Origin: Cantharellus purpuraceus
Lineage: Eukaryota; Basidiomycota; Agaricomycetes; Cantharellales; Hydnaceae
DNA length: 64,000 nt
Direction of reading: 5' to 3'
NCBI GenBank assembly: GCA_025174535.1
Contig: JALBUN010000047.1
Span: forward strand, 496,001 to 560,000
This document shows positions 42,997-53,121 of this stretch, in pieces (the first letter of the stretch is position 1; the number at the start of each line of letters is the position of its first letter). Made by a program: the position numbers and the translations under genes. Below the pieces are notes generated by a model. The model saw only the letters and a program-made list of their open reading frames with translations. It had not been told where the DNA came from and searched no databases.

Positions 42997-43228
42997 GACT
43001 CCCTGGGTGACTAGTTGCCCCTGCCCTGGTCACCTCCTCCTCTACCTCCATGGCAGCCTCTAGCTCACATGCCTGTTCCTCCACTTCCTTCAGCCTCACA
43101 GCCTCCATCATGGCTGCAAGCTCCTTGACCTTGCATGCTCACTCTGCCTTCACTTCTTCTTCCTTCCACTTCCTTTCCACCTCCTTTGCCTTCCTCCACT
43201 TCCTTCAGCCTCACAGCCTCCATCATGG
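42997..43228 (-). pseudogene. Antisense gene copy 3, middle N-terminal part
   Basis: The reverse complement reads as the coiled coil/linker of the antisense protein (EAVRLKEVEEQA-type, then the Gly/Ala/Thr-Ser linker). It is bounded by the GACTC duplication of the complete gypsy A on the left and by CATGG of the solo LTR on the right. The Val-Lys-Glu-Leu segment occurs twice, suggesting a local duplication. Confidence 0.75.
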
Positions 43229-43744
43229 TGTTACACACCAGGTCTGATTGGGGGTCGGAGATTGGGTTGGAGGTTTCGTTGGAGTCAGAGTATGTCGTGG
43301 GGGTCGGAACGGACTTGGCTTAAGCTTATATGCTGCGCCCTCACTAATACCAGTGTCCAAGATTTTGGAGACAGAGTACGACTTAGAGAGTTAGGATCGG
43401 ACTTAGGAACTAGGCGTGATTCAATATTCAAACTGGGGAATGAAGTCCCCAGTCAGGCAACTTAAATACATATTTGAAATCTAATAATAATTACTCCGGT
43501 GATGGGTCTCCAAGGCCAACGGCCTTACATGAGTATGTCCGAGTCTGATGGGGATGGATGTCCAGGTTCCTATGGTGATGCTGATGCATCAATCAGAACC
43601 GGAGACGGATGGGCAGAATCGGTGGTGACAATCAGACAGGTAGATGGAGACATGGCGGTTTCCAAATGGAGTATAGATTTCATGTGTGCGGGGATCTGAG
43701 TGGATTGGACAGGGATCTGGGTGTTAATGAATATAGTCATAACA
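43229..43744 (-). mobile_element. Solo LTR of gypsy A (516 bp), TSD CATGG
   Basis: TGTTACACACCAGG to ATAGTCATAACA, flanked by CATGG (43224-43228 and 43745-43749). It is slightly shorter than other copies in its first 100 bp. It is inserted in the antisense gene of copy 3. Confidence 0.93.
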
Positions 43745-43851
43745 CATGGCTGCAAGCTCCTTGACCTTGCATGCTCACTCTGCCTTCACTTCTTCTTCCT
43801 TCCACTTTTTTTCCGCCTCCTTCGCCTCCCTCCATCTCTGTTCCACCTCCT

Positions 43852-44455
43852 TGTTACATCCTGTAACACCAAGTCCGATCTCCAGACTCCATCTCCAACC
43901 CCATCTCCATCTTTCTACTCCACCTCCATCAACTCCAAACTCCTTTTCTTATTGTTCTCCATAAGTAGTTTCTTCTTATGGGGTACAACAAACCTCTTCT
44001 TTTATATTGCTTAGTATAGTTTGGACTTGGGTCCAAACTCTGAACTCCTTTCCATGTTGTACTCCATATCTGTCTTATTGTTTTCTCATTTTAGTTTTTG
44101 CATTCAATTCTCCACATACTTATACAGGCTACTTTCTGTCTATTACAGTAGTTCATATATTGACTAAGATTTGCCCCATCAACTCCTTGGTTGCTAGCTT
44201 CTTGTCAAGTACCTTCTTGACAATCGAACTCTGGATCCCTGATCCAACTCCATACTCCAAACTCCCAAATATTGGACCAACAATCCAAGGGGGTGCAACA
44301 CACAAGTTGAAGCCAAGTCCACTCAATCTGACTCAATAGTATTGCTCCCACTCTGTCCCCAGTTGAACTGGAACAGTAAAGTCCCACCCCTCTCTTTTAC
44401 TAACAGCCTAACTCCAGTTATTCCTTTTGAACTCTGAGTATCCCAGCACTTAACA
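43852..44455 (+). mobile_element. Solo LTR, family E (604 bp), TSD CTCCT
   Basis: TGTTACATCCTGTAACACC to CAGCACTTAACA. CTCCT occurs on both sides (43847-43851 and 44456-44460), although the host sequence is itself CTCCT-rich, so the duplication is less decisive than elsewhere. It interrupts the coiled-coil part of antisense gene copy 3. Confidence 0.88.
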
Positions 44456-44720
44456 CTCCTCCTCCTTCCATCTCCATTCCCCCTCCTCCTCCTCCTTCCA
44501 TCTCCATTCCCCCTCCTCCTCCTCCTTCCATCTCCATTCCCCCTCCTCCTCCTCCTTCCATCTCCATTCCCCCTCCTCCTCCTCCTTCCATCTCCATTCC
44601 CCCTCCTCCTCCTCCTTCCATCTCCATTCCCCCTCCTCCTCCTCCTTCCATCTCCATTCCCCCTCCTCCTCCTCCTTCCATCTCCATTCCCCCTCCTCCT
44701 CCTCCTTCCATCTCCACTCC
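44456..44720. repeat. 30-bp minisatellite, about nine units
   Basis: A perfect 30-bp period (unit around CTCCTCCTTCCATCTCCATT) runs for about 260 bp. It codes in frame on the minus strand for a charged decapeptide. The other antisense-gene copies have the same kind of unit but irregular and diverged, so this array was recently expanded. Confidence 0.93.
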
Positions 44721-44797
44721 TCTTCTTCTTCCTTCTGTTGGGCCAGGAGCAACTGCTCGAGCTTGGCCACACTCATGTTTGCTAAATGGTTTGACAT
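44456..44797 (-). pseudogene. Antisense gene copy 3, N-terminus with amplified repeats
   Basis: Starts at 44797 with MSNHLANMSVAKLEQLLLA. In contrast to copies 1 and 2 the next codon is CAA (Gln) instead of TGA, so the start region is open. It continues into about nine near-identical decapeptides of the KEEEEGEWRW type. Upstream at about 44833 is an inverted TATA-like TTTTATATG. The rest of the gene lies beyond three insertions. Confidence 0.8.
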
Positions 44798-45110
44798 TGT
44801 TAAGGATAAGACCTCAACATGCCCCTCCTTTTATATGTCTCCAGACCCCCAGTATAACTCCAACTGCACCCAACCGTCTCACCTATTCAATCCATGGACA
44901 TGAGGCCTCAAGGGCTCAGCCTTAATGGAGAGATACTGTTATGACTATATTCATTAACACCCAGATCCCTGTCCATCCACTCAGATCCCCATGCACATGA
45001 AATCTATACTCCATTTGGGAACCATCACATCTCCATTAGTCTGTCCAATTGTCACCATCAATCTTGCTCATCCACCTCCAGTTCCAAATTGATGCATCAG
45101 CATCACCATA

Positions 45111-45675
45111 GACGCTTGTTCAGAAATACAACAAATATGTATATACAACCTATTTTCCTCAAATTTTACACAATACACTTCAATTCAAACTTATTTTCAT
45201 ATTTCAATATGATTCTCAAATTTTACACAATATACTAGATTAAAACATATTTTGATATTTTGGCATAATTCTCAAAAATAATTGTTTTTTCCCTATTTAG
45301 TGGTGGCAACTCTCTTGAGGGAACATCCAAATATCATTGATTCTTTCTTATACAATACTTGTAACATAATTTGAACTATCTTTAATCTCCACCTGGTATT
45401 TGTATATTTAAATACCCTATATAATACCAATTATATTAATACATACATTCCTATTATATCCATGTAAATGATTATGTTCATCTCAACCAAATATCTTATC
45501 TTTTAAAGTTTATTAAAATATAGAATATATGTTTATATTTATGAAAATTTCACACATCCAAAATCTTTTAAGATATCCAAATTGTAACTCCCTGGCTTTA
45601 TGTATCATTGAAATTCTGATGTATATCTCATATACATCAGAATATTGTATACTGACATGATTCTGAACAAGCATC
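45111..45675 (+). mobile_element. 565-bp TIR element, copy E, TSD ATA
   Basis: GACGCTTGTTCAGAAATAC to GAACAAGCATC, flanked by ATA (45108-45110 and 45676-45678). The hairpin lies near the right end with loop CTC instead of GAG; both arms are intact. It has the same orientation as copy A. Confidence 0.95.
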
Positions 45676-45866
45676 ATAGGAACCCAGACATCTGTCCCCA
45701 TCAGACTCAGACATTTTCACATAAGACCATTGGCCTCAGAGACCCATCACTGGAGTAATTATTATTAGATTTCAAATATGTATTTAAGTTGCCTGACTGG
45801 GGACCTCATTCCCCAGTTTGAATATCAAATCACGCCTAGCTCCTAAGTCCAATCCAAACTGTCTAA

Positions 45867-46432
45867 GACGCTTGTTCGGAATCATGTCAGTATACAATAT
45901 TCTGATGTATATGAGATATACATCAGAATTTCAATGATACATAAAGCCAGGGAGTTACAATTTGGATATCTTAAAAGATTTCGGATGTGTGAAATTTTCA
46001 TAAATATAAACATATATTCTATATTTTAATAAACTTTTAAAGATAAGACATTTGGTTGAGATGAACATAATTATTTACATGGATATAATAGGAATGTATA
46101 TATGAATATAATTGGTATTATATAGGGTATTTAGATATACAAATACCAGGTGGGGATTAAAGATAGTTCAAATTATGTTACAAGTATTGTATAAGAAAGA
46201 ATCAATGATATTTGGATGTTCCTTCAAGAGAGTTGCCACCACTAAATCAGGAAAAAAAGAATTATTTTTGAGAATTATGCCAAAATATCAAAATATGTTT
46301 TAATCTAGTATATTGTGTAAAATTTGAGAATCATGTTGAAATATGAAAATAAGTTTGAATTGAAGTGTATTGTATAAAATTTGAGGAAAATAGGTTGTAC
46401 ATACGTATTTGTTGTATTTCTGAATAAGCGTC
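45867..46432 (-). mobile_element. 566-bp TIR element, copy F, TSD TAA
   Basis: GACGCTTGTTCGGAATC to GAATAAGCGTC, flanked by TAA (45864-45866 and 46433-46435). Opposite orientation to copy E, only about 190 bp away in the same LTR. The hairpin lies near the left end. Nearly identical to copy C. Confidence 0.95.
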
Positions 46433-46589
46433 TAAGTCATACTCCATCTCTGAAATCTTCGACAAAGGTATTAGTGAGGGCACAGCATATAAGCTGAAGC
46501 CAAGTCTGTTCTGACCCCCACAACACACCCCAATCCCCACTCTGACTCCAACCCAAACTCCAACCCCCAATCGGACCTAGTGTGTAACA

Positions 46590-46876
46590 TCTAGCCTCTA
46601 AGTGCATTCCCCTCTTTTTGGAATATCTGGACCCCTAAGCATCCATGAACTCTAGACTCTGGAAGTCTTATTCATTCCCTACTGCTAAGAAACATATTAC
46701 CTTCCTGCATATTGTCTGCATTGACCATTACAACAGATTGTAACCAAAGTACAAATGTTAAATCGTTTCTGGAGTTGTGCTGCAGTAGGATTTGATATTC
46801 TTCTCAGCTCTTCATTCACAGAATTGTGGTGATTTAGAGTTTGCCCTAACATTATAATTTTGTGGGTTCCAAAACA
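46590..46876 (+). mobile_element. Family C LTR, 3' fragment
   Basis: Matches the last 285 bp of the family C LTR (from CTAGCCTCTAAGTGCATTCC to GGGTTCCAAAACA). The left part is missing; gypsy A copy 3 directly precedes it and may have inserted into it. Confidence 0.8.
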
Positions 46877-47183
46877 GAAGGAAGGGCCAGAGGGTTTGAC
46901 AAGCATAGACAGCTGACCATGAGAAACCCTGTAAAGCTTGTGCCTTGTTTGTCATCCCAAGGGTAACAAAAAAATCACTAAATGACATGTATAAGAGCAT
47001 ATGGAACAACTAAAAATTCATACTGATGCCTCAAATCTTGCACAAAAGTGTTCAGAAGTATATGTAAGCAGAAAAATGTGAGTTTTATTAAGGCATATTT
47101 CTGCCAATTTTTTTTTCACTTAAACACTAGATAATACATCATAGACTATGTCTACTTAATTTCATGTCATTTGGTTGGGAAAT
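46877..47183. other. Spacer between family C LTR and copia element
   Basis: About 300 bp of AT-rich sequence with no ORF, repeat or terminal structure I can recognise. Its last five bases, GAAAT, are the left target duplication of the copia element. Confidence 0.5.
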
Positions 47184-47388
47184 TAACAACTTAGGCAGGC
47201 GGAGGCTAGAGTTCAGCAGAAAGAGCATGTATTAAATACTAATGTGTTGGCAGAATACTACAGATTGCTTACCTGGAGTTCAGCAGAAAGAGCATGAACT
47301 CCAGTAAGCACTAGAAAATTGTTTATGGCCTGCCGAGTCGTGGACCCATAGGAGTCCACGTTGAGGGTGAGTCGTATGATCTTTGTCA
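47184..47388 (-). repeat. Copia 3' LTR
   Basis: 205 bp from TAACAACTTAGGCAGG to TATGATCTTTGTCA. Contains the inverted pair GTGGACCCATAGGAGTCCAC. Differs from the other LTR by A or T at CG positions. Confidence 0.93.
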
Positions 47389-47394
47389 CTCCCA

Positions 47395-48088
47395 CTCGAC
47401 GAGTGCTCAATGATGTCAACCATCTCCCACTCCTAGTAGCTCCCTAAATTTTTCAAAAGCGTCTCTGGGAAGTTGCTTGGTGAATATGTCGGCTAACATA
47501 TCATTGGTAGAACAGTATTGTAAGTTGACTTTGCCGCAATCTACTCGTTCTCAGATGAAATGATGGCGGATATCAATATGTTTAGCACGTGTGTGGGTGA
47601 CCGGGTTTCGTGCCAGCGCGATGCACCCTTGATTGTCGGTGTGAAGGACGGTGGCCATGACCGGTGGATACCCCAGGTCTTCAAGTAAGGTTCATAACCA
47701 TACAGCTTCTTTTGTCGTGTTCGATGCAGCCATGTACTCAGTTTCTAATGTAGATAACGCGACCGTTGGCTGCTTCTTTGATGACCATGAGACCGATCCT
47801 CCGGCGACATCAAACACGAAACCTCCCACTGATCGGCGCGTGTCCGGGTCCTCGCCACTGACTCCTCCCACTGCTTTGAGTAGCGTGACTTCATGGCTTG
47901 GCGGTACGTTCGGGGTTCATCTGAGTATGCTATGAATGCACGGTGAGTTCTGCCAGTTGTTGTCACCGCCGCATCTATCTCATCCTCAGCTGCTGCAGTA
48001 CCAAATTGCGTCGCTGGGTTTCGTGTTCACACAGGGTGGTTTCGCAGTGGCAGGTCAGCCCATCTATGCGATCAAGTTGGAGGTTGTC
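47395..48088 (-). pseudogene. Copia RT start fused to RNase H by deletion
   Basis: From 47940 down the frame reads FIAYSDEPRTYRQAMKS and SKQWEESV, the usual beginning of copia RT. Near 47864 it jumps directly to the RNase H end in another frame: DPDTRRSVGGFVFDVAGGSV, SWSSKKQPTVALSTLETEYM, HTDNQGCIALARNP, HIDIRHHF and NDMLADIFTKQLP. The YVDD palm is missing, so the copy cannot reverse transcribe on its own. Confidence 0.85.
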
Positions 48089-48090
48089 CA

Positions 48091-49329
48091 TTAGGATCTG
48101 GTTCCAGGGAAGGGGGGCACACAAGCATCTGCAGGGGTGTCTCGAGAGCTGTCTGTCTCAGATCCGTTCAGTGTCTCTTCATATGCCGGTAAGTTTTCTC
48201 TTCTTGGTTGGCTTGTATCCTCAGGCATTAACCGCTCAATCTCAGTGCATGTGGGGGCAACTCCTCGCGTATCGATCACGGCAACATCCCCGGGGGTTTG
48301 GTCCTCTAGGAACCGTACATCCCTAGCTGTGATCAACTTTCCCGTCTCTATGTCTTCAAGGCAGTATCCCTTCATCTCGTTAGCCCACCAACCTAGCAGG
48401 CGGCATTTGACAGAGGTAACTTCCAGTTTACCACCACGCAATTTCTTCAGGACATTAACATAAGCGATAGATCCAAATGTTCGAAGGTGAGATATGTCAG
48501 GTTTCATTCCTGACCAAGCTTGCAGTGGAACCATTCCTTTAAGAGCTGATGTATAGGAACAGCTGCGTATGTGGACCGCATATAGGAAGGCTTCCCCCCA
48601 ATAGCGTAAGTCCATTTTCACTGAGTGAAGCATGCATCTGACCATGTCAAAGAAGATGGCAATTGCCCATTCAGCGATCCCATTCTGTTCTGGTGAATAT
48701 GGGACAGTCGTTTCTAAAACGACACCATTGCGGCGGCAAAATGAATCAACAAGGTGTTTGGTGAACTCTGTACCATTGTCGCATCTAATCCACTTCAGTA
48801 ACTTGCCAGACTGTCACTCTAACATAGCCACCGTTTCCTTCAGGGCAGTGCCAGCTTCGTCCTTCGATTGTAGGATCCGCCCTATTGGGAGCCGGCTTGA
48901 GACCTCAACAGCAACAAATGCATATCTCATTCCACTCCAGGTCTCAACTGACATTGGACCAGTGAGGTCAACTACGAGTAAGTCCATTTTTTTATATCGC
49001 GCGTTACTGGCCTTAGGGAATGGTAATTGGTGTGATTTGCCAAGTGCGCATCCTTCACACACAGGGTCATATTCTGTGAGTGATGATATGGTGAGTCCAT
49101 CTACCAGGTTCTTCTGTGACATCTCTTGGATTGCGTCCAGGTGCAGATGACCTAAGCGCCGGTGCCAAAGACGGAGGCTCCCACTCGTTGCGATGTATGT
49201 GGAGTGTCTTTGCATCTCAAGACAGTTGATGTGGTACAATGTACCACTGTCACCAGTGAGTGATCCACGAAGCAGCTCATCTCCCTTCAGTGAAACTGAT
49301 AGTCCGCTGTCATAGCTTGTAACCGAGGC
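48091..49329 (-). pseudogene. Copia integrase
   Basis: The pre-integrase zinc finger (LRLWHRRLGHLHLDAIQ, CEGCALGKSHQLPFP) lies near 49160-49020. Core: LLVVDLTGPMSVETWSGM (first Asp), then a TGA at MLE-stop-QSGK, RCDNGTEFTKHLVDSF (second Asp) and SPEQNGIAEWAI (Glu). C-terminus: LRTFGSIAYVNVLKK and KCRLLGWWANEMKGYCL. The DDE residues are all present; the breaks are TGA codons in positions where Arg is expected. Confidence 0.85.
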
Positions 49330-49335
49330 ACCCTC

Positions 49336-50493
49336 TCACTGCAACTTGCCAAGACTGACCAAGTTTGCAGCAAGTGTGGGGATAATTAGGGCTCCAAGTA
49401 AAGTGATCGTGCGAAAACCTTTGGGTAAGATGCTTCTGAACCGAACTGAACCGTGACCAGCTACCGGGATACTGCGAGCATCCCCTACAGTGATCGTTTT
49501 GCGTGAGGTTGCAGGGGTGTAGGTGGTGAAGAAACTCCGGTCACAAAACATGTGGGATGTTGCACCGCAGTCCAATATTAACTCGGCCGATGTAGGTGTT
49601 TCACCTGCCATGAACACGTGTCCTATCTGACGTTCACCTAGTTCTTGCAGGTTATTAATGGTGAGGTTAGCTGTGCCTCCACCGCTCTTTTTCTTCTTCT
49701 CTTCCTCTTCACGCTTGGGGCATTTGCTGACCCAGTGACCTTTCTCATGGCAGTAACGACATTCATCATCAGGTTTCGGTTTAGCTCCGGTCTTCTTCCT
49801 TTTGCCATCACCACTGTTTTTCTTCCCAGTCAATAGGGCAGTTTCACTGGACTTGCCTCTGGAGCAACAGTTGGCTTCAGCAATGAGTGTGCTGCTGACA
49901 GTTATGGAGGTGAGTTTTGATGATTCCAGACCAAACAGCTGGATTTTGATGATGTCCCAAGATTGGTTGTGAGGGAGTGAAAGGATGAGTGCTTGAGCGA
50001 TGTGTATATCAGGGAGTGTTTCTCCCGCTGCTGTAATTTTCTGTCTGAGGTCGAGCATAGTAGCGATGTGGTCAGCCATGGAGCTCGTCTCTACGTACTT
50101 CCGAGTATATAGTTCCTCGAAGTAGTAGTGGACATCTATCCGTTGCTGATTGGTCACGTACATGTCATGCCACGTGTCCCACATCTGCTTTGAAGTTTGG
50201 GCCTTCGAAACGTGCGGCCATTGAGAACTCTCAGTGGTGCCCTTCATAAGACCCTGAGCCGCCTGATCGCGCAGCAACCAGTCCATGTGTTCCTTCCGTT
50301 TGAGTTTCCATTCTGTGGTAGCCACCTTTGCACCGGATGGCATTTCCGGACAAGTCTCCATACCATTGACTATGAGCCAAAGGTAGCGAGATTGCAATGC
50401 AGCTTGCATGTGCTCGGCCCAGAGCGAGTAGTTCTGGCCATTGAGCTTTGGAAATTTGAAGGCATGCGATTCTGATTCGCTGGCAGGGCCCAT
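49336..50493 (-). CDS. Copia gag and protease, 385 aa open frame
   Basis: An open frame beginning at MGPASESESHAFKFPKLNG close to the 5' LTR. Gag resembles the UBN2-type domain (NYSLWAEHMQAALQSRYLWL, VHYYFEELYTRKYVE), followed by a knuckle CRYCHEKGHWVSKC (C-x2-C-x4-H-x4-C). Protease: LILDCGATSHMFCDRSFF, where copia normally has DSGA; here Ser is Cys. The frame ends at LVSLGKLQ with TGA, and the sequence continues EGASVTSY, so a full polyprotein would need Arg there. Confidence 0.88.
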   Translation of the reverse strand: MGPASESESHAFKFPKLNGQNYSLWAEHMQAALQSRYLWLIVNGMETCPEMPSGAKVATTEWKLKRKEHMDWLLRDQAAQGLMKGTTESSQWPHVSKAQTSKQMWDTWHDMYVTNQQRIDVHYYFEELYTRKYVETSSMADHIATMLDLRQKITAAGETLPDIHIAQALILSLPHNQSWDIIKIQLFGLESSKLTSITVSSTLIAEANCCSRGKSSETALLTGKKNSGDGKRKKTGAKPKPDDECRYCHEKGHWVSKCPKREEEEKKKKSGGGTANLTINNLQELGERQIGHVFMAGETPTSAELILDCGATSHMFCDRSFFTTYTPATSRKTITVGDARSIPVAGHGSVRFRSILPKGFRTITLLGALIIPTLAANLVSLGKLQ

Positions 50494-50497
50494 AACC

Positions 50498-50702
50498 TAA
50501 CAACTTAGGCAGGCGGAGGCTGGAGTTCAGCAGAAAGAGCATGTATTAAATACTAATGTGTTGGCAGAATACTACGGATTGCTTACCTGGAGTTCAGCAG
50601 AAAGAGCATGAACTCCAGTAAGCGCTAGAAAATTGTTTATGGCCTGCCGAGTCGTGGACCCATAGGAGTCCACGTTGAGGGCGAGTCGTATGATCTTCGT
50701 CA
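50498..50702 (-). repeat. Copia 5' LTR
   Basis: 205 bp, ends TGATCTTCGTCA next to the GAAAT duplication. In element orientation it is followed within a few bases by GGTTATGGGCCC, which contains the gag ATG and the primer-site position. Confidence 0.93.
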
Positions 50703-50934
50703 GAAATGAGTGAAATATCGTGTTTGCAAGTTTGAGACTTAGCGCTCTTCAAACAAGCGCTGTCCTTACATAATGCAAACTGCTGTAACAAATCAATGTC
50801 ACGTGATTTCGGCCTTTGATTCCACCTGTCGGAGAACACGGCAAATTGTGCTTCCCTGCCTGATTGTATGCATGATGCGGCTTACGGTTGCTGCTGAATA
50901 GTAAGCCCCTCAGGGCCACCTGTCCCTCCTAGTT

Positions 50935-50942
50935 GTATATAA
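50935..50942 (+). promoter_or_regulatory. TATA box of the FAD oxidase gene
   Basis: TATATAAC lies 37-44 bp upstream of the ATG at 50979, followed by a short leader. The copia duplication ends at 50707, so the element sits about 230 bp upstream of this promoter. Confidence 0.55.
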
Positions 50943-50978
50943 CAGGTGTACCTGAGATACCCTCACCTGGCACGATCC

Positions 50979-52654
50979 ATGGCTTCAATTGATACCTTCA
51001 AACAAAGCCTCAAAGGCGACATCGTAGAACCGGGCTCAAATGAATATGATGAAGCTATCCAGAGGTGGTCTAGAAACGCTGAACGCAAGGCACGGTGAGC
51101 TGATCAACAAATCGGCAGGCCGCCGTAGTGCTAACAGTTCCTCAGCTACGTTGTTTTCCCAAAAGACCAAGCCGACGTTTCCCTGGCTATTGCATTCGCC
51201 ACGTCAAATGGCATCCCGTTGGCCATCAAGTGTGGCGGCCACAACACTTCGGGGGCATCCTCAGTCGCTGATGGTGTCTGTATCGATCTCTCGCGCCACT
51301 TGAACACTGCGCGAGTCGATCCCGAGCAGAAATTGGTATTCGTCGGTGGTGGAGCCACTTGGAAAACTGTTGATCACGCCACAATTGCGCATAGTCTGGC
51401 TACCCCCGGTGGAACGGTGAATGACACTGGTGTAGCTGGCCTTACTTTGGGCGGTGGATACGGTTGGCTGACTGGACAGCATGGCCTTGTCATTGACAAC
51501 CTAGTCCAGGCTACTGTCGTACTTGCTGATGGTTCCATCGTTACCGCGTCTTCGACTTCGCAACCTGATCTCTTTTGGGCCTTGCGTGGGGGAGGATCCA
51601 ACTTTGGCGTAGTGACAGAGTTTGTGTTTAAGGTCTATTCGCAACGCAAGACCGTTTTTGCAGGGCCTCTTATTTTCGCTCCCCCGCAACTCGGCAAACT
51701 CGTTGAGACTGTTGATCAGTGGTGGCAAACATGTGGTGAAAATGAAGCTGCAGCAATGGCCTTCAGGCGTGCCCCAGATAGACAGGTTCGTTAATGTGAT
51801 CAATTAATGACTTGTGAACTGAGATTCCCTCAGCCTATGGTAATCCTTGTCTTGTTCTACAATGGGTCTGAGGAGGAAGGCCGCACCAATTTCAAACGCT
51901 TCTATGATCTTGGTGTGCATCCTGTTGCAGTTTTAGCTTCATTTGGTCATCCTTGACGTAAAAATATAGGACCTGTTGCAGCTCTGGCCGGCGAGATGCC
52001 CTATGAGAAACTCAACGAAGTTCTCAGTCAGAATGCCCCAGGCAGAAGATTCACCTATATGGCATGTAATTTCTGATCATGATGTCTCTTATTGACCACT
52101 AGTTTTTAGAATGGAACCAGTTTACGCTCAGCTGCTTCGCTGCACACCCAGGAACTATACGACCGAGTTGTTTCGCTCTCTGAAACGCATCCCAAACAGC
52201 ATGAGCTTCCCCCCTTCGATATTACTATTGCTTACGAGTATTTCTCACTCAAGAGGGTCTGCACTGTCCCTTCGGATGCGACAGCATTCCGTTCTCGTGG
52301 CTCCCAACCGAACATCGTTGTTGTCGTCTCCTGGGATAAAGAGAATGAGGCCAGCCCCGGAGTAGACATTGCCAGGCCGATTTCACAGGAGTTGATCAAG
52401 ATTATTGAATCTACAGAGGAGAGGCAACCGGCGCAGAACGAGAATGAGGGATATATGAACTATGGTATGTGTGAAATTAGCGGGGAGCCGTACGAACCTA
52501 ATGCCCCTATCTGCAAGATTCGGACCTATCCAACATGCAGAGCAAAGCTGCGAAGCAATTCGGTTCCAATTATACGAGATTACAACAAATCAAGAAAATG
52601 TATGATCCAAAGTTAATATTCAACCGCTGGTACCCCATCCAGCCTGCAGCATAA
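50979..52654 (+). CDS. FAD-linked oxidase (berberine-bridge-enzyme-like), 472 aa
   Basis: Six exons: 50979..51094, 51146..51785, 51834..51912, 51970..52061, 52110..52464, 52518..52654; together 473 codons. The FAD_binding_4/PCMH domain contains IKCGGHNTSG, whose His is the likely covalent flavin site, then GGGYGWLTGQHGLVIDN and DLFWALRGGGSNFG. The C-terminal BBE segment ends KMYDPKLIFNRWYP. The second flavin-linking Cys of bicovalent relatives is not present (GTVNDTGVAG). No signal peptide is evident, so it is probably intracellular. The family oxidises alcohols, alkaloids or sugars with O2; the substrate is unknown. Intron 4 has GC-AG ends (GCATGT donor), the only solution I found that keeps the frame. 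Confidence 0.88.
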
Positions 52655-53121
52655 CGTATCATCCCGCGGAAGTTGTGAACATATTGTAACTGGCATGTAA
52701 CAAATTTCCTTGAGATAACTTCCATTTGATCTTTGATATTCCAAGTGGGTTGATGTCGTCTGTTTATGATGTAATGACAGTGACCGCGGTGGACTCAAAG
52801 CTTAGCGATATTCTACGAAGAGTGAGGATGGCTGAATGCCAATTGACCCAACTGACCCATTTGACAGTTGCGGACAAGCAAACAAGCATACACGTCAATT
52901 TGTACGTGATATCGCCCACTGAATTTTCAGTGATTCTAGACATCTACTCTGCACACACCCTGCACGTCACAATGGAAGACCCTTGAAGGTATGAGTATAA
53001 ATCTTAAGGGAGGGTCTTCTACAGTGCTTCATGCTCATATACTAGTCAAGTGCAAGGTGCAGAGGGCTAGGCTTTCCATCGTGCTAAAGAATAAGAATAC
53101 TTATTCGTTAGTTGATATTAT
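52655..53121. other. Intergenic, no feature recognised
   Basis: Follows the oxidase gene. Short plus-strand frames here (for example 52726..52986) show no domain or codon pattern that convinces me. It leads into the inverted repeat at 53122. Confidence 0.4.

Larger units (their letters stand above)
44937..46589 (+). mobile_element. Gypsy A copy 3, 3' LTR split by two MITEs
   Basis: Begins TGTTATGACTATATTC and ends CCTAGTGTGTAACA in plus orientation. MITE copies E (45111..45675) and F (45867..46432) are inserted in it. Removing them with one 3-bp duplication each leaves about 520 bp of normal LTR. It belongs with the antisense gene on its left, so it is the 3' LTR of the older host copy. Confidence 0.9.
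47184..50702 (-). mobile_element. Ty1/copia element with deleted RT core, TSD GAAAT
   Basis: 205-bp LTRs at 47184..47388 and 50498..50702; perfect duplication GAAAT at 47179-47183 and 50703-50707. LTR ends are TGAC...GTTA in element orientation. Order on the minus strand: gag-protease, integrase, first RT residues, RNase H end. About 1 kb expected between RT start and RNase H is gone. The LTRs differ at five positions, four of them CG versus TG or CA. Confidence 0.95.

Noticed and set aside
44456..44720. Regular 30-bp spacing suggested a CRISPR-like array
   Set aside because: There are no unique spacers; whole 30-bp units repeat and they continue a coding frame. It is a minisatellite.
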